A DNA stretch of 64,000 nt, taken from assembly GCA_039193195.1 (NCBI GenBank), contig JBCCWS010000006.1, forward strand, positions 62,001 through 126,000, read 5' to 3'. Position numbers and translations under genes: made by a program. This document shows, one piece after another, positions 1 to 8,400 of this stretch. Position 1 is the stretch's first letter, and every line of letters begins with the position of its first letter. The notes under the pieces were generated by a model. That model made no database searches. It saw nothing but the letters and a program-made list of their open reading frames with translations, and had not been told where the DNA came from. This DNA comes from Pseudomonadota bacterium (GTDB lineage Bacteria; Pseudomonadota; Gammaproteobacteria; Steroidobacterales; JBCBZW01).

Positions 1-2939
1 GCCACTAAAGACTCGCCAGCGACCAACTTCGGGAGAAGCTGAGGTTCATAGTACTCCCGCATATACAGCTCTAGCGGCCGTGAGCGGAGCGGCTCGTCGC
101 TGAGTACCCAATGAACTTCCTCGATATCTTCCAGCCACCTAGAATCAAAGTGTCCTTCGGGTGTCACCGCCAGCCAATCCTCATCGTTTGGCACGACCAC
201 GCTACCGAGCTCCATATCCGCGTCCACATCGAACACTCTTATGCGGTTCTCTGCACCGCCGAGTGCCAGCAGACGACCAGTCGCGCTGTAGGAGAGATTT
301 CCCCAGAAATCCGTGTACTGGGTTGAGCGACGCACCGAATCCGAATCTAAGTCCCAATGCTGAAGAGATCGACTAGTCGTGATCGTGAGCACGTTGCTGG
401 TTGGTCTAAAGATGAAATCGCTAAGTGACGCATCTCCCACTGGCAACTCCCAGCGCATCCGACCAGAAGCCAACTCCCATACTTTGATACTCTGTTCTTC
501 TACAATCGCTAGTGAACCACTGTCCCCGCTGAACACCAGCTTATTGCTAGCGTAGCCAAGTTCTCCGCCCTTAACACTCTTGGAGAAGAGCTCGCGCCAG
601 CTACTAGTGTCGAGCACGACAACACGGCTCTCTGCGCCACGCCGAAACGGGTTGAAGCCCCCCGGGCTCTCCCGCATACCGAGGCGACGCCCGTCGGGGC
701 TGAACGCAGCAGAGAATACGTCTTTGCGCTCCAGTAGGACTGCCCCGGTGAGCGGATCAACGACACGGAATTGGTTCTGCTCCTGCTCGTTGGTGAACAG
801 CGCAAGCAGCCCCCCACTGCGACTGAACTGGCCGGCAGCATAGGCCGCCTCCGGCTTTGACCTCGAAGCGCTCTCGAGAGGAAACTCCTGGGTAACGCGA
901 CCTGAATCGAGCTCGCTTACCACTACCTTGGAAGACCCGCCCTTGCTCTGCACCTCCGCCAACAAACGTGCGTCGGAACTCACTGGCGAATAATTGAAGA
1001 ACGAGCTTACCTGCGACACCCGACGCGGAGGCAAGCCGCTACGCAAATCCCATACTGCGGTGCCCCCAGTTAGCGTTGCGGTGATCAGCGTACTATCGTC
1101 GTCACCGAACACCGGCACCGACCCCATCGGCAGCGGCACGGGGAATCCAAACGAGAGATCCCGTTTGGAGACAGCGAGGGAAGAAACACGTTCTCCCTCG
1201 CGGGCGTGCCAACGGGAAACCGTTTTGAAGTCCTCGACCATGTCTAGGGTAGAGCCATCACGGCTAAACTTCACGGGGGCATTTAGCATCGCGTACTGTG
1301 ACGCTTCGCGGAGAGCGGCCAACACGCCGCCTTTTCCTTCCTCTCCCACCGCATCGACAGGACTATTGTCCTCCTCAATAATCCCGCCGACTTCATACAG
1401 TGGAGTTCCGCCCTCAAGAAGCGATAGTACCGAGACCTTGCCATCTCCACGACCATACGCTAGCAACTCTCCGTCCGGCGAGAGTGCGATACTGCGAATT
1501 CCCCCCAGCAGTAGGGCACCGAAGCCGCCGTCCAAGACCTGCTTCGCTCGCTGCCCGAGATCGCATACCCCCGCCACCTGGTTGCGCCCCTCAATCGCCG
1601 CGGTGACCTTACTGTTTGCGGTGAGGTCCCCAAGCGTGTCCAGCACCCCCGTTGCCTCGAAGGGTTTGTCGCACACATTGCTCACTGGCGGCTTCCCGAG
1701 CATCCTGCCGTCCAAACCGTAGAGCTGCACCGAACCGTTGTTGCTCCCCAAGGCGAGCGTCTGCCCATCTGGGCTGAATTGCAGTTCTGTCACCCGACCA
1801 ACCTTCGCCGTAAAGGTTCGGGGTGACTTGGCACCAACGGGCTCGAACAGCTCGACTTTACGCTCCCCTACGGCCGCTGCCACCAGCGTTCCATCAGGGC
1901 TCATTGCTACTGCCGCCACCGCTGCCCCTTCCTCCGCGGGGCGCACTAGAGTGCCCGTAGCGACCTCCCAAACCGAAACCCCCCGCTTTCCGCCGTGTAC
2001 CAAATAGCGGCCATCGCTTGAATACACGATCTCAAATCGTGCGGTCATGCCGCCAAGGGTACCGCTTGGATCAGCTTCCTTGCTCTTCAGCTTTGTGGAG
2101 GTGAGGCGGCGCACGAGGGTTCCCGTCCTAACATCAAACACGCGTACAATCCCCGTTGAGCTCAGCGCTGCTAGCCGCTGCCCTCTCGGATCGAAAGCGA
2201 TGCCGGTTGATAGTGGTGCTACTATGGTATTTAGTTCCACGCCCGTGCGAACGTTCCACAGCTTTACGACACCGTCTGAGCCCAGCGTCGCGAGCATCTT
2301 GCCATCCGGCGGGTAGACGAACTCGCTAACCAACCATGAGTGCGAAGTCTGCACGACCAGGCGAGGACCAAAGCCAGGCAGTAGGTCCTCAGTGTGATCT
2401 GGAGCGACGCTTTCCCCCAAACGGCTTGTGACCTGGTGCCCAACGTCCTTCGCTAGAGCCGTCAAGAGCTCCACACTGCCCTTCTTCGGCGGCGCGATGC
2501 TCTCCCGAAACACCAACCCTGCCGCCTCGCCCCCACGGTAGAGTTCGTAGTCCACACCCACCCGAAGCGGTTCGGAGACTTTCATGTCCAATCGGTCAGG
2601 GGTAACTCGGTTCACGAGCTTCTTGATTCGCGGTCTCCGTCGCTTCTTCTCCGTGAGCTCGCTGACCAGGACGTAGTGAAAGCCAGCTCTTGCGGCGATC
2701 GCGCGCGCCTGGTCCGTGTTATCTACTCCCTCCAGGAGCTGCGCGTACACGCGAGGGTCGTCCTCGAGTGTCGCCAGCAGTTTGTCGGCAAAACTGAATC
2801 CGATCTGGTGCGACTCTGCCAGCGGCGTGGCTATGGCGATGCTAATCCCGGGAGCAGTCTCAGCCATAGCCCCTACGGGTGAGCCACAAAGACACGTAAT
2901 CACCAACAATACCAACGGTACACAGTACGATCCTTTCAC
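1..2939 (-). CDS. Secreted WD40 double-propeller protein, C-terminus beyond window (possible caspase-like)
   Basis: The frame is open from a GTG at 2939 to the left edge (at least 979 codons), with a strong GGGAGG ribosome site just upstream. Residues 1 to about 26 form a Sec-type signal peptide (hydrophobic core VPLVLLVITCLC, possible cleavage after AMA). Residues 28 to about 185 are a non-propeller domain. From about residue 200 to 915 I count 14 blade-end motifs of WD40 type (for example KLWNVRTG, RVFDVRTG, SVWEVATG, AVWDLRSG, KVWELASG, RVFDVDAD), enough for two seven-bladed propellers. The visible C-terminus (DWLAVTPEGHFDS near residue 928, then a YYEP motif) is the linker that in many bacterial WD40 proteins precedes a caspase-like (peptidase C14) domain, so such a domain may lie off-window. 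It is probably cotranscribed with the TIR gene 100 bp upstream. WD40 assignment is firm; the caspase domain is inference. Confidence 0.85.
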   Translation of the reverse strand, partial: MKGSYCVPLVLLVITCLCGSPVGAMAETAPGISIAIATPLAESHQIGFSFADKLLATLEDDPRVYAQLLEGVDNTDQARAIAARAGFHYVLVSELTEKKRRRPRIKKLVNRVTPDRLDMKVSEPLRVGVDYELYRGGEAAGLVFRESIAPPKKGSVELLTALAKDVGHQVTSRLGESVAPDHTEDLLPGFGPRLVVQTSHSWLVSEFVYPPDGKMLATLGSDGVVKLWNVRTGVELNTIVAPLSTGIAFDPRGQRLAALSSTGIVRVFDVRTGTLVRRLTSTKLKSKEADPSGTLGGMTARFEIVYSSDGRYLVHGGKRGVSVWEVATGTLVRPAEEGAAVAAVAMSPDGTLVAAAVGERKVELFEPVGAKSPRTFTAKVGRVTELQFSPDGQTLALGSNNGSVQLYGLDGRMLGKPPVSNVCDKPFEATGVLDTLGDLTANSKVTAAIEGRNQVAGVCDLGQRAKQVLDGGFGALLLGGIRSIALSPDGELLAYGRGDGKVSVLSLLEGGTPLYEVGGIIEEDNSPVDAVGEEGKGGVLAALREASQYAMLNAPVKFSRDGSTLDMVEDFKTVSRWHAREGERVSSLAVSKRDLSFGFPVPLPMGSVPVFGDDDSTLITATLTGGTAVWDLRSGLPPRRVSQVSSFFNYSPVSSDARLLAEVQSKGGSSKVVVSELDSGRVTQEFPLESASRSKPEAAYAAGQFSRSGGLLALFTNEQEQNQFRVVDPLTGAVLLERKDVFSAAFSPDGRRLGMRESPGGFNPFRRGAESRVVVLDTSSWRELFSKSVKGGELGYASNKLVFSGDSGSLAIVEEQSIKVWELASGRMRWELPVGDASLSDFIFRPTSNVLTITTSRSLQHWDLDSDSVRRSTQYTDFWGNLSYSATGRLLALGGAENRIRVFDVDADMELGSVVVPNDEDWLAVTPEGHFDSRWLEDIEEVHWVLSDEPLRSRPLELYMREYYEPQLLPKLVAGESLV

Positions 2940-3039
2940 CCCTGCCTCCCGGTTACTTACAACTCTGGTTGTCCGTGCAGGCCCGCCCCTCGCTTGCCAT
3001 CAATACGTCCTGCCAGCCCTTCATGTCTCTGAACGAGCC

Positions 3040-4083
3040 CTAGGGCCGGTGATCGATAGCGAACTTGAACGCAACGCCTTCCATGTCGCCCACTTTGCCG
3101 GCTGCCGCTGCCGACTGCCGGTCCGTGTTCGCCATTGTCAGTCCCTTAGCTCGGTACGCATCTTCGAGTACGCCGGCGGCGGAGCGTGCGGTGAAGCTAG
3201 CTTTGCTACCCGCGTCGAACTCATCAAGCGCCTCCAGATCCGCGCGCGGACCATCCTCGACAAAAACGTAAAGCAGCTCGATGCCGGGATTTCCATCCAG
3301 GCGCAAATACGAACTGGCTGGAATACGCGTCAGCTGCCCGCCAACTGGGTTGCTGCCACCGGTCGCTCCCGTCGGGTAGAGGCGGCTGTGCCTTCCCTGA
3401 CTATCTACTAAGCCGACGTACACCCAGACACCTAGCGGTGACATCACCTCGAGGTAGAACTGCTCGCCGCTACGCATAACGTCCATGCTCTGGATCTCTT
3501 CCCCGCGTTCGGTAAGCAGGCGTAAGCTCCGCACGGGAACTTCCTCGGCATGCTCAGCTTCCACATCAGGCGAACGAGCGGTCCACACCAACAGCAGTCC
3601 GGCGCTAAGCGCGAGAAGCAAGCAACTCAACGCAATGGTGACGATGCGTCGGGCCCTGGCCTCGGCGACCGGCTCAACAACACTGGGCGGCCCATCCGAG
3701 TGCAACTCGAGTCGCTGCCGCAGCCGGTGCAGCAGCACTCGATACTGCTGGTGAGCTACGTCACCACCCCATCCAGACAGATCGCTTGTCAGGAGATCTC
3801 GAAACCTTGGCGGTGCCATCACCCCATCGATCCTGACGGGCAACAACACATCTAGGTCTTGCGCAAGCGAGGCTTCTCCAAGCACCCAATTCGACTGTTT
3901 GGCCGCCTTAGACCACAACACCAATACGAGATCCGCCTCTTGAATCTTCCGCTCAATGAGTTGGTTCAACGAGCCGGTGTGAAAGTCGCGATCGAACTCG
4001 ACCGTGAAGCCATCGCCACGCAAACCATCCGCCAAGCGATTCGCCATCTCTTGGTCTTCACCGGCATAGCTGAGAAAGATCAT
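3040..4083 (-). CDS. TIR domain / membrane helix / DUF4384-like protein
   Basis: 347 aa, ATG start with GAAGG nearby upstream. Residues 1 to about 125 are a TIR domain: the opening MIFLSYAGED and the motif WVLGEASLA, whose Glu70 sits where catalytic TIR NADases carry their glutamate. Residues 147-168 form one hydrophobic helix (IVTIALSCLLLALSAGLLLV) preceded by Arg-rich EARARR and followed by acidic residues, so the TIR domain should be cytosolic and the C-terminus periplasmic. Residues about 185-290 (GEQFYLEVMSPLGVWVYVG and a following LYPTG) resemble DUF4384, a module often paired with caspase-like proteases. It lies 100 bp upstream of the secreted WD40 gene on the same strand, and the two probably form an operon. 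TIR proteins of this kind act as NAD+-consuming effectors or as adaptors; which applies here cannot be told from sequence. Confidence 0.85.
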   Translation of the reverse strand: MIFLSYAGEDQEMANRLADGLRGDGFTVEFDRDFHTGSLNQLIERKIQEADLVLVLWSKAAKQSNWVLGEASLAQDLDVLLPVRIDGVMAPPRFRDLLTSDLSGWGGDVAHQQYRVLLHRLRQRLELHSDGPPSVVEPVAEARARRIVTIALSCLLLALSAGLLLVWTARSPDVEAEHAEEVPVRSLRLLTERGEEIQSMDVMRSGEQFYLEVMSPLGVWVYVGLVDSQGRHSRLYPTGATGGSNPVGGQLTRIPASSYLRLDGNPGIELLYVFVEDGPRADLEALDEFDAGSKASFTARSAAGVLEDAYRAKGLTMANTDRQSAAAAGKVGDMEGVAFKFAIDHRP

Positions 4084-4234
4084 CGCCTTCGCTGTCTTTT
4101 ACTTGCGGCAGCTACATGAGATCGAGCTAAGGTTAAATTTTACCATAAGTGCGCACAGAGGATACCCCGAAAAATGCCTATCGAATATGTTTTTTACCCA
4201 TCATTCTCCGACACTCGAGATTGGCTAGGGAGAA

Positions 4235-4253
4235 TGCGAACAAGCTATTCGCA
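4235..4253. repeat. Inverted repeat TGCGAA-N7-TTCGCA
   Basis: Perfect 6-bp arms separated by 7 nt in the divergent intergenic region. It could be an operator half-site pair or a chance hairpin. There is no poly-T tract, so it is not a terminator. Confidence 0.3.
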
Positions 4254-4424
4254 AGGATGGCAGCATCGGGACCCTACCGAAACACACTCACATGGGTCTT
4301 CATCAGAAGTACAAGTCACGAGATCAGAGGCGAGATCCTCCTAAGCTGTTGCAGTGATGGCGACCCAGCGCGCCAGGGAACTTGTCGGGACGATGTTCGC
4401 CCACCGCCCAATAGGATGCATGGC

Positions 4425-4445
4425 GCGAGCGATCCTGTCGCTCGC
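4425..4445. repeat. Perfect 8-bp stem, 5-nt loop hairpin
   Basis: GCGAGCGA (4425-4432), loop TCCTG, then TCGCTCGC (4438-4445). It lies about 225 bp upstream of the reductase start and lacks a T-run, so it is more likely a structural or regulatory element than an intrinsic terminator. Confidence 0.4.
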
Positions 4446-4505
4446 TTCGGAGAGTGCGAAAGGGCCACTGCACGTGCCTGTGCCCGCCCATCCGGAGGGT
4501 GGACG

Positions 4506-4534
4506 TTTCACTTGGTCAACCAAGCGGTGATAAT
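4506..4534 (+). promoter_or_regulatory. Possible promoter/operator of siderophore-interacting protein gene
   Basis: A near-palindrome CTTGGT-CA-ACCAAG (4511-4524) is followed by GATAAT (4529-4534), which fits a -10 box. A poor -35 match (TTTCAC) lies 17 nt upstream of it. A repressor bound to the palindrome would block such a promoter. This is a by-eye match only; the start codon is about 140 nt downstream. Confidence 0.25.
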
Positions 4535-4671
4535 AAGCAGTGGAAAGACTCTGCCCATCGATCCACTACCCGACACCCAACTAGTGCGCGCTGGGGTGCA
4601 GACTTCGCATGCTGTGCCAACTCCTAAAGGACACGACAGCTATCAATCCCCCAGCGTGCAGCCGAGGCGAC

Positions 4672-5403
4672 ATGACGAGTGAATATCACGTGACAGTGGT
4701 GACCAGCCGCGAGCTCACGCCCTATATGCGTCGGATCACCCTTCACGGCGAATCCCTAGCCGCTTTCCCGCAAAACCGCCAGGGAGACTACGTAAAGGGC
4801 CGCTTTGGAGGTCTCTTCAATCGCGTATTGCGCTCATTCACCGTGCGCGACTTCGACGCCACGGCGAAGCACATTGTGTTGGACTTCGTCGACCATGGGG
4901 ACAACGGCCCGGCCAGTGCTTGGGCACGCACGGCCAGCCCCGGCGCCGCCCTGACGCTGCGTGGACCCGGGCAGGTTAAGCGCCTCGACCCACAAGCGGA
5001 CTGGATACTGATCGCGGGGGATCTGAGCGCGCTCCCCGCGATCGCCGCCAACTTGGAGCTACTTGGTGCAGACGCCTGCGGCCACGCGCTGATCGAAGTG
5101 CCGAGCGCCGACGCTGCGCTGGAACTCGTGGCTCCGCCCGACGTCGAAATAGAGTGGATCGTCAACGAGGATACCAACGCGCCCAATCGCCTCCTCGTCG
5201 AGCGGTTGCGGCAGGTTCCGTGGCAATCGGGACGTACTTCGGTTTGGTTCGCCGGCGAGTTTGACGGCATGCGTGCCGCGCGCAGCTACTTGCGCGACGA
5301 ACGAGGAATCGATCGCCGTGAGATGTACCTAAGTTGCTACTGGAAGCTAGGCGCCACCGACGAGGGGATGAAGCGTGCCAAGCGTGCGGACGCCCAGTCC
5401 TAG
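4672..5403 (+). CDS. Siderophore-interacting protein (FAD-dependent ferric-siderophore reductase)
   Basis: 243 aa from the ATG at 4672, chosen because GAGGCG lies just upstream and the homologous region begins there; an in-frame ATG at 4609 would add 21 unrelated residues. Family marks are RSFTVRDFD (54-62; the FAD-contacting RxYT-type motif with Phe for Tyr), GPASAWA, GDLSALPAI (the NAD(P)H-side region) and the C-terminal YLSCYWKLGATDEG. ViuB/SIP-family enzymes reduce Fe(III) bound to imported siderophores in the cytosol so that the iron is released. The gene is convergent with the megasynthase operon, only 17 bp from its end, with no obvious terminator between. Its presence is the clearest neighbourhood clue that the operon makes a siderophore. 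Confidence 0.9.
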   Translation: MTSEYHVTVVTSRELTPYMRRITLHGESLAAFPQNRQGDYVKGRFGGLFNRVLRSFTVRDFDATAKHIVLDFVDHGDNGPASAWARTASPGAALTLRGPGQVKRLDPQADWILIAGDLSALPAIAANLELLGADACGHALIEVPSADAALELVAPPDVEIEWIVNEDTNAPNRLLVERLRQVPWQSGRTSVWFAGEFDGMRAARSYLRDERGIDRREMYLSCYWKLGATDEGMKRAKRADAQS

Positions 5404-5420
5404 CGACGCAGCGGCCCACG

Positions 5421-8400
5421 TCAGGACCGAAGGCGCCGCAGGAGTTCCTCCTCAGACAGCGCTTCAACCTCCTTCACCAGCGACTGGTCATCGGCAGGCG
5501 ACGACATCAGCGTCTCCATCACCGCACCAACAACCCCCTCCGGTGCCCGCGACGACACCTGCACTGCCGGGTCCGTTATCTCCTGATGCACATCGGGCCC
5601 GCGCTCGCGCCTATCAAGATGTTCAACGCTATCGGTGGCCATGCCACCGCCATCGTCAGCCACCTGCTCGCTCAGATACTCCACAAGCGCCTCGACGGTG
5701 GGATGGTCGAACAGCAAGGTCGTCTGCAGGGCAACGCCGAGACTGCGTTGCAAACGTGCACGCAGCTCAACCGCCATCAATGAATCCATGCCGAGGTCCA
5801 TCAGGCGGCTGCGAGGCTGCACCTGCTCCGCCTCTGCCAACCCGAGCACGGCGGCGATCTCGGATCGCAGGTGTTCTTGAAGTACGGCCTTCCGTTCGTG
5901 CGCATCCAGGCCGGAGAAGTCGAGCGTGGGCATCCCGCCGGTTGCTTCACCGTCGGCTACTAACGCAGCCCTCAACCGCTCCTCGAAGAACGGTCGCTCG
6001 GCGAGCGTATGAGTGGCGAAGCGCCGCCAATCCACGGGCAGCACCGCCACGTAGGACGCGTCGCACACCAAGGCCTGCGCTAACGCCCGCAACCCATCCT
6101 CGGGGGCGATTTCGCCGATACCTACCTGCGCCAAGCGGTCACCGGCCCGTTTGCGCGCTGCCGCCCCGATCTGACTCCACGCGCCCCAGCCGATACTAAG
6201 CCACGGTGCGCCAGCCAGTCTCTGACGGCTGGCCAGGGCGTCGAGGACAGCGTTGGCGGCCGCGTGGTTGGACTGCCCCGGCGAGCCCAACAGCGCAGCG
6301 CTAGAAGAGAAGGCGACGAACACCTCTAGTCCATCGTCGCGCGTCTCCTCAGCGAGGTTGATCGCGCCGCCAAGCTTAGGCGCGAGCACCTCGCGAACGC
6401 GCTGCGCATCCATATTCTCCACCGCGGCATCCGCCAGCACACCCGCCGCATGGATCACGCCGCGGATGCGGCCCTGCGCAGCCCGCAGCTGCTCGAGCGC
6501 CGATGCCAGTGGCGCGCGTTCGGCAACGTCGACGCTCAGTACTTCCACACGCACCCCGCTACGCTGCAGCGCCGCGATCGCCTCAGCGGCATCATCGCCA
6601 GGGGGCCGTCGTGCCAACAGCGCCAGGTGGCTTGCCCCCTGTCCCGCTAGCCACTGCGCAACAGCTATGCCAAGCCCGCCTGTGCCTCCGCTGATTACGT
6701 ACCAGCCTTCCGATTGAATACCCGCAGGCGCGCCGACGCTGGCCGGTGCGGGGCGCTCGAGCACCACCTTGCCGACGTGCCGACCCGCCTGCAGGGTTCG
6801 CATCGCCGCCTCGCCCTGATCGTGTGCGAACACGGTCGTCGGGAGCGACAGGCGGGTGGCCAGATCTGGATCACCTAGTCGATCTACTAGCGTATCCAAC
6901 CGCGGATCACCGGCGATCGCCATCTGCCCGAGATCGAAGGCAAAGTGGCTGACATCCGGCCGCTCGCGCGCGGCCGTGTCCGCGTCGATGCCGTCCAGGC
7001 GCCCGAGCTCTACGAAGCGCCCGTCGTGCGCGGTGACCGCGAGACTCGCGCGTGCGAGGTCGCCGGTCAGGGAATTCAACACTACGTCGGCGCCGCGGTC
7101 ATCCGTCCAGGCGCGCACGGCGTCCGCGAAGGCGTCATCGCGTGAGCTAGCGAGGTGGGTGATGCCCTCGGCGCGCAACGCTGGCCACTTGGACGGATGC
7201 GCAGTGGCCAGCACTCGCGCCCCGCGCGACTGGGCGTAGCGGACGGCGGCCAACCCGACACCGCCGGCCGCCGCGTGGATCAAGACCACATCGCCGGGCC
7301 CTACCCTCGCCAGGTCCTCCAACGCGAACCAGACCGTTAGCCACGCGGTGGGCGCTGCTGCCGCGTCGGTCCACGCCAGGCCCGGCGGTTTGGCGACTAC
7401 GTAACGTGCCGGCAGCGTGACATGGGAAGCCAGACTGCCAGGCGTGAAGGCCCCGATCACCGCATCGCCCAACGCCACGTGCTCCACCCCATCGCCGACG
7501 GCGCTCACGCGGCCCGCGCACTCGAAGCCGAGGGGGATGTGCTCGTCCCCGAGGTCCCCGGCGTATCCGCCCTCGAGCAGCCCCAGGCACTGCAGCAGGT
7601 CGCGGAAGTTCAGGCCCGTGGCGTGCACGGCGATCTCCACCTCCTGCGGCCTCGGTGCGCGACGTTCGAGCGGCTGCTCTGCCAGGCTATCGAGGCGTCC
7701 CGGTTCGGTGACGATCAGTCGGCTTGGATCACTCGCCGCGCGGAAGGCCCGCAAGCGCGGCACGAAGCGCTGCTCCCCGCGCAAGGCCACCTCATCCTCA
7801 GGGTCGTCCGCGACGATCTCCCGGGCGAGGCTCTGCGTCGATACGCCGTCGTCCACGTCGATCCAACGTACGCGTAGGCCTGGCTGCTCCAGACGCAGGG
7901 TGCGCGCAAGACCAGTGAGCGTGGCCTCGGCCGCTGCGCCGTTGCCGTTCTCGAGCGCATCGCCGCGATCACCGGCTGCCACCGCACCCTTGGTCACGAA
8001 GGTGATCCGCTGGTCGCGGCTTGCCTCCGCGCGCGCATCGGCGTGCGTCGCGAGCCGATCCGCCAACCAGGCATGTGTACACTCAAGCGCGTCCGCCAGC
8101 ACCGACTCACATTCCTCAGCGAACCCGCCAGAACCGTCCCGCGGGGCCGCCATCACCACTGCGCCATGGCTGGCAGCTCCTGGCAATGTGTCATCTGCCG
8201 CTGCCGACCCGGGAATGCCGGCGAGGGCCGCCTCCAGCTGCGGCCACAGCCCAGCAGCCGAGAGCATGTTCCACCTACACGAGGCACTCGCGACGCTCGA
8301 TGGCACCTGCGCAACGATGATCGCCTGCTCCAAATCGCTAGCGCGCGCTCCGCCTAGGCGTGCCACGTTGGAGAACCCTGCATCGCGTAGCGCTCGGGTC

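Larger units (their letters stand above)
4084..4671. other. Non-coding gap between divergent genes
   Basis: This 588-bp stretch separates the divergent TIR and siderophore-reductase genes. I see no convincing gene in it: the longest open frame (4149-4682, +) has atypical composition and runs into the next gene. It contains an AT-rich patch at 4131-4146 (minus-strand TAAAAT, a possible -10 for the TIR gene), the inverted repeat TGCGAA/TTCGCA at 4235-4253, a perfect 8-bp hairpin at 4425-4445 and a palindrome next to GATAAT at 4511-4534. No full Fur-box consensus was found by eye. Confidence 0.6.

Noticed and set aside
994-3411. Long plus-strand open frames opposite the WD40 and TIR genes
   Set aside because: They are antisense to coding frames with clear domain content and show Ser/Pro/Arg-rich shadow composition.
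4149-4682. 177-aa plus-strand open frame before the reductase
   Set aside because: Atypical composition with no recognisable domain, overlaps the start of a well-supported gene, and no ribosome site stood out.
5404-5420. Bidirectional terminator between convergent genes
   Set aside because: The gap is 17 bp with no stem-loop or T-run.
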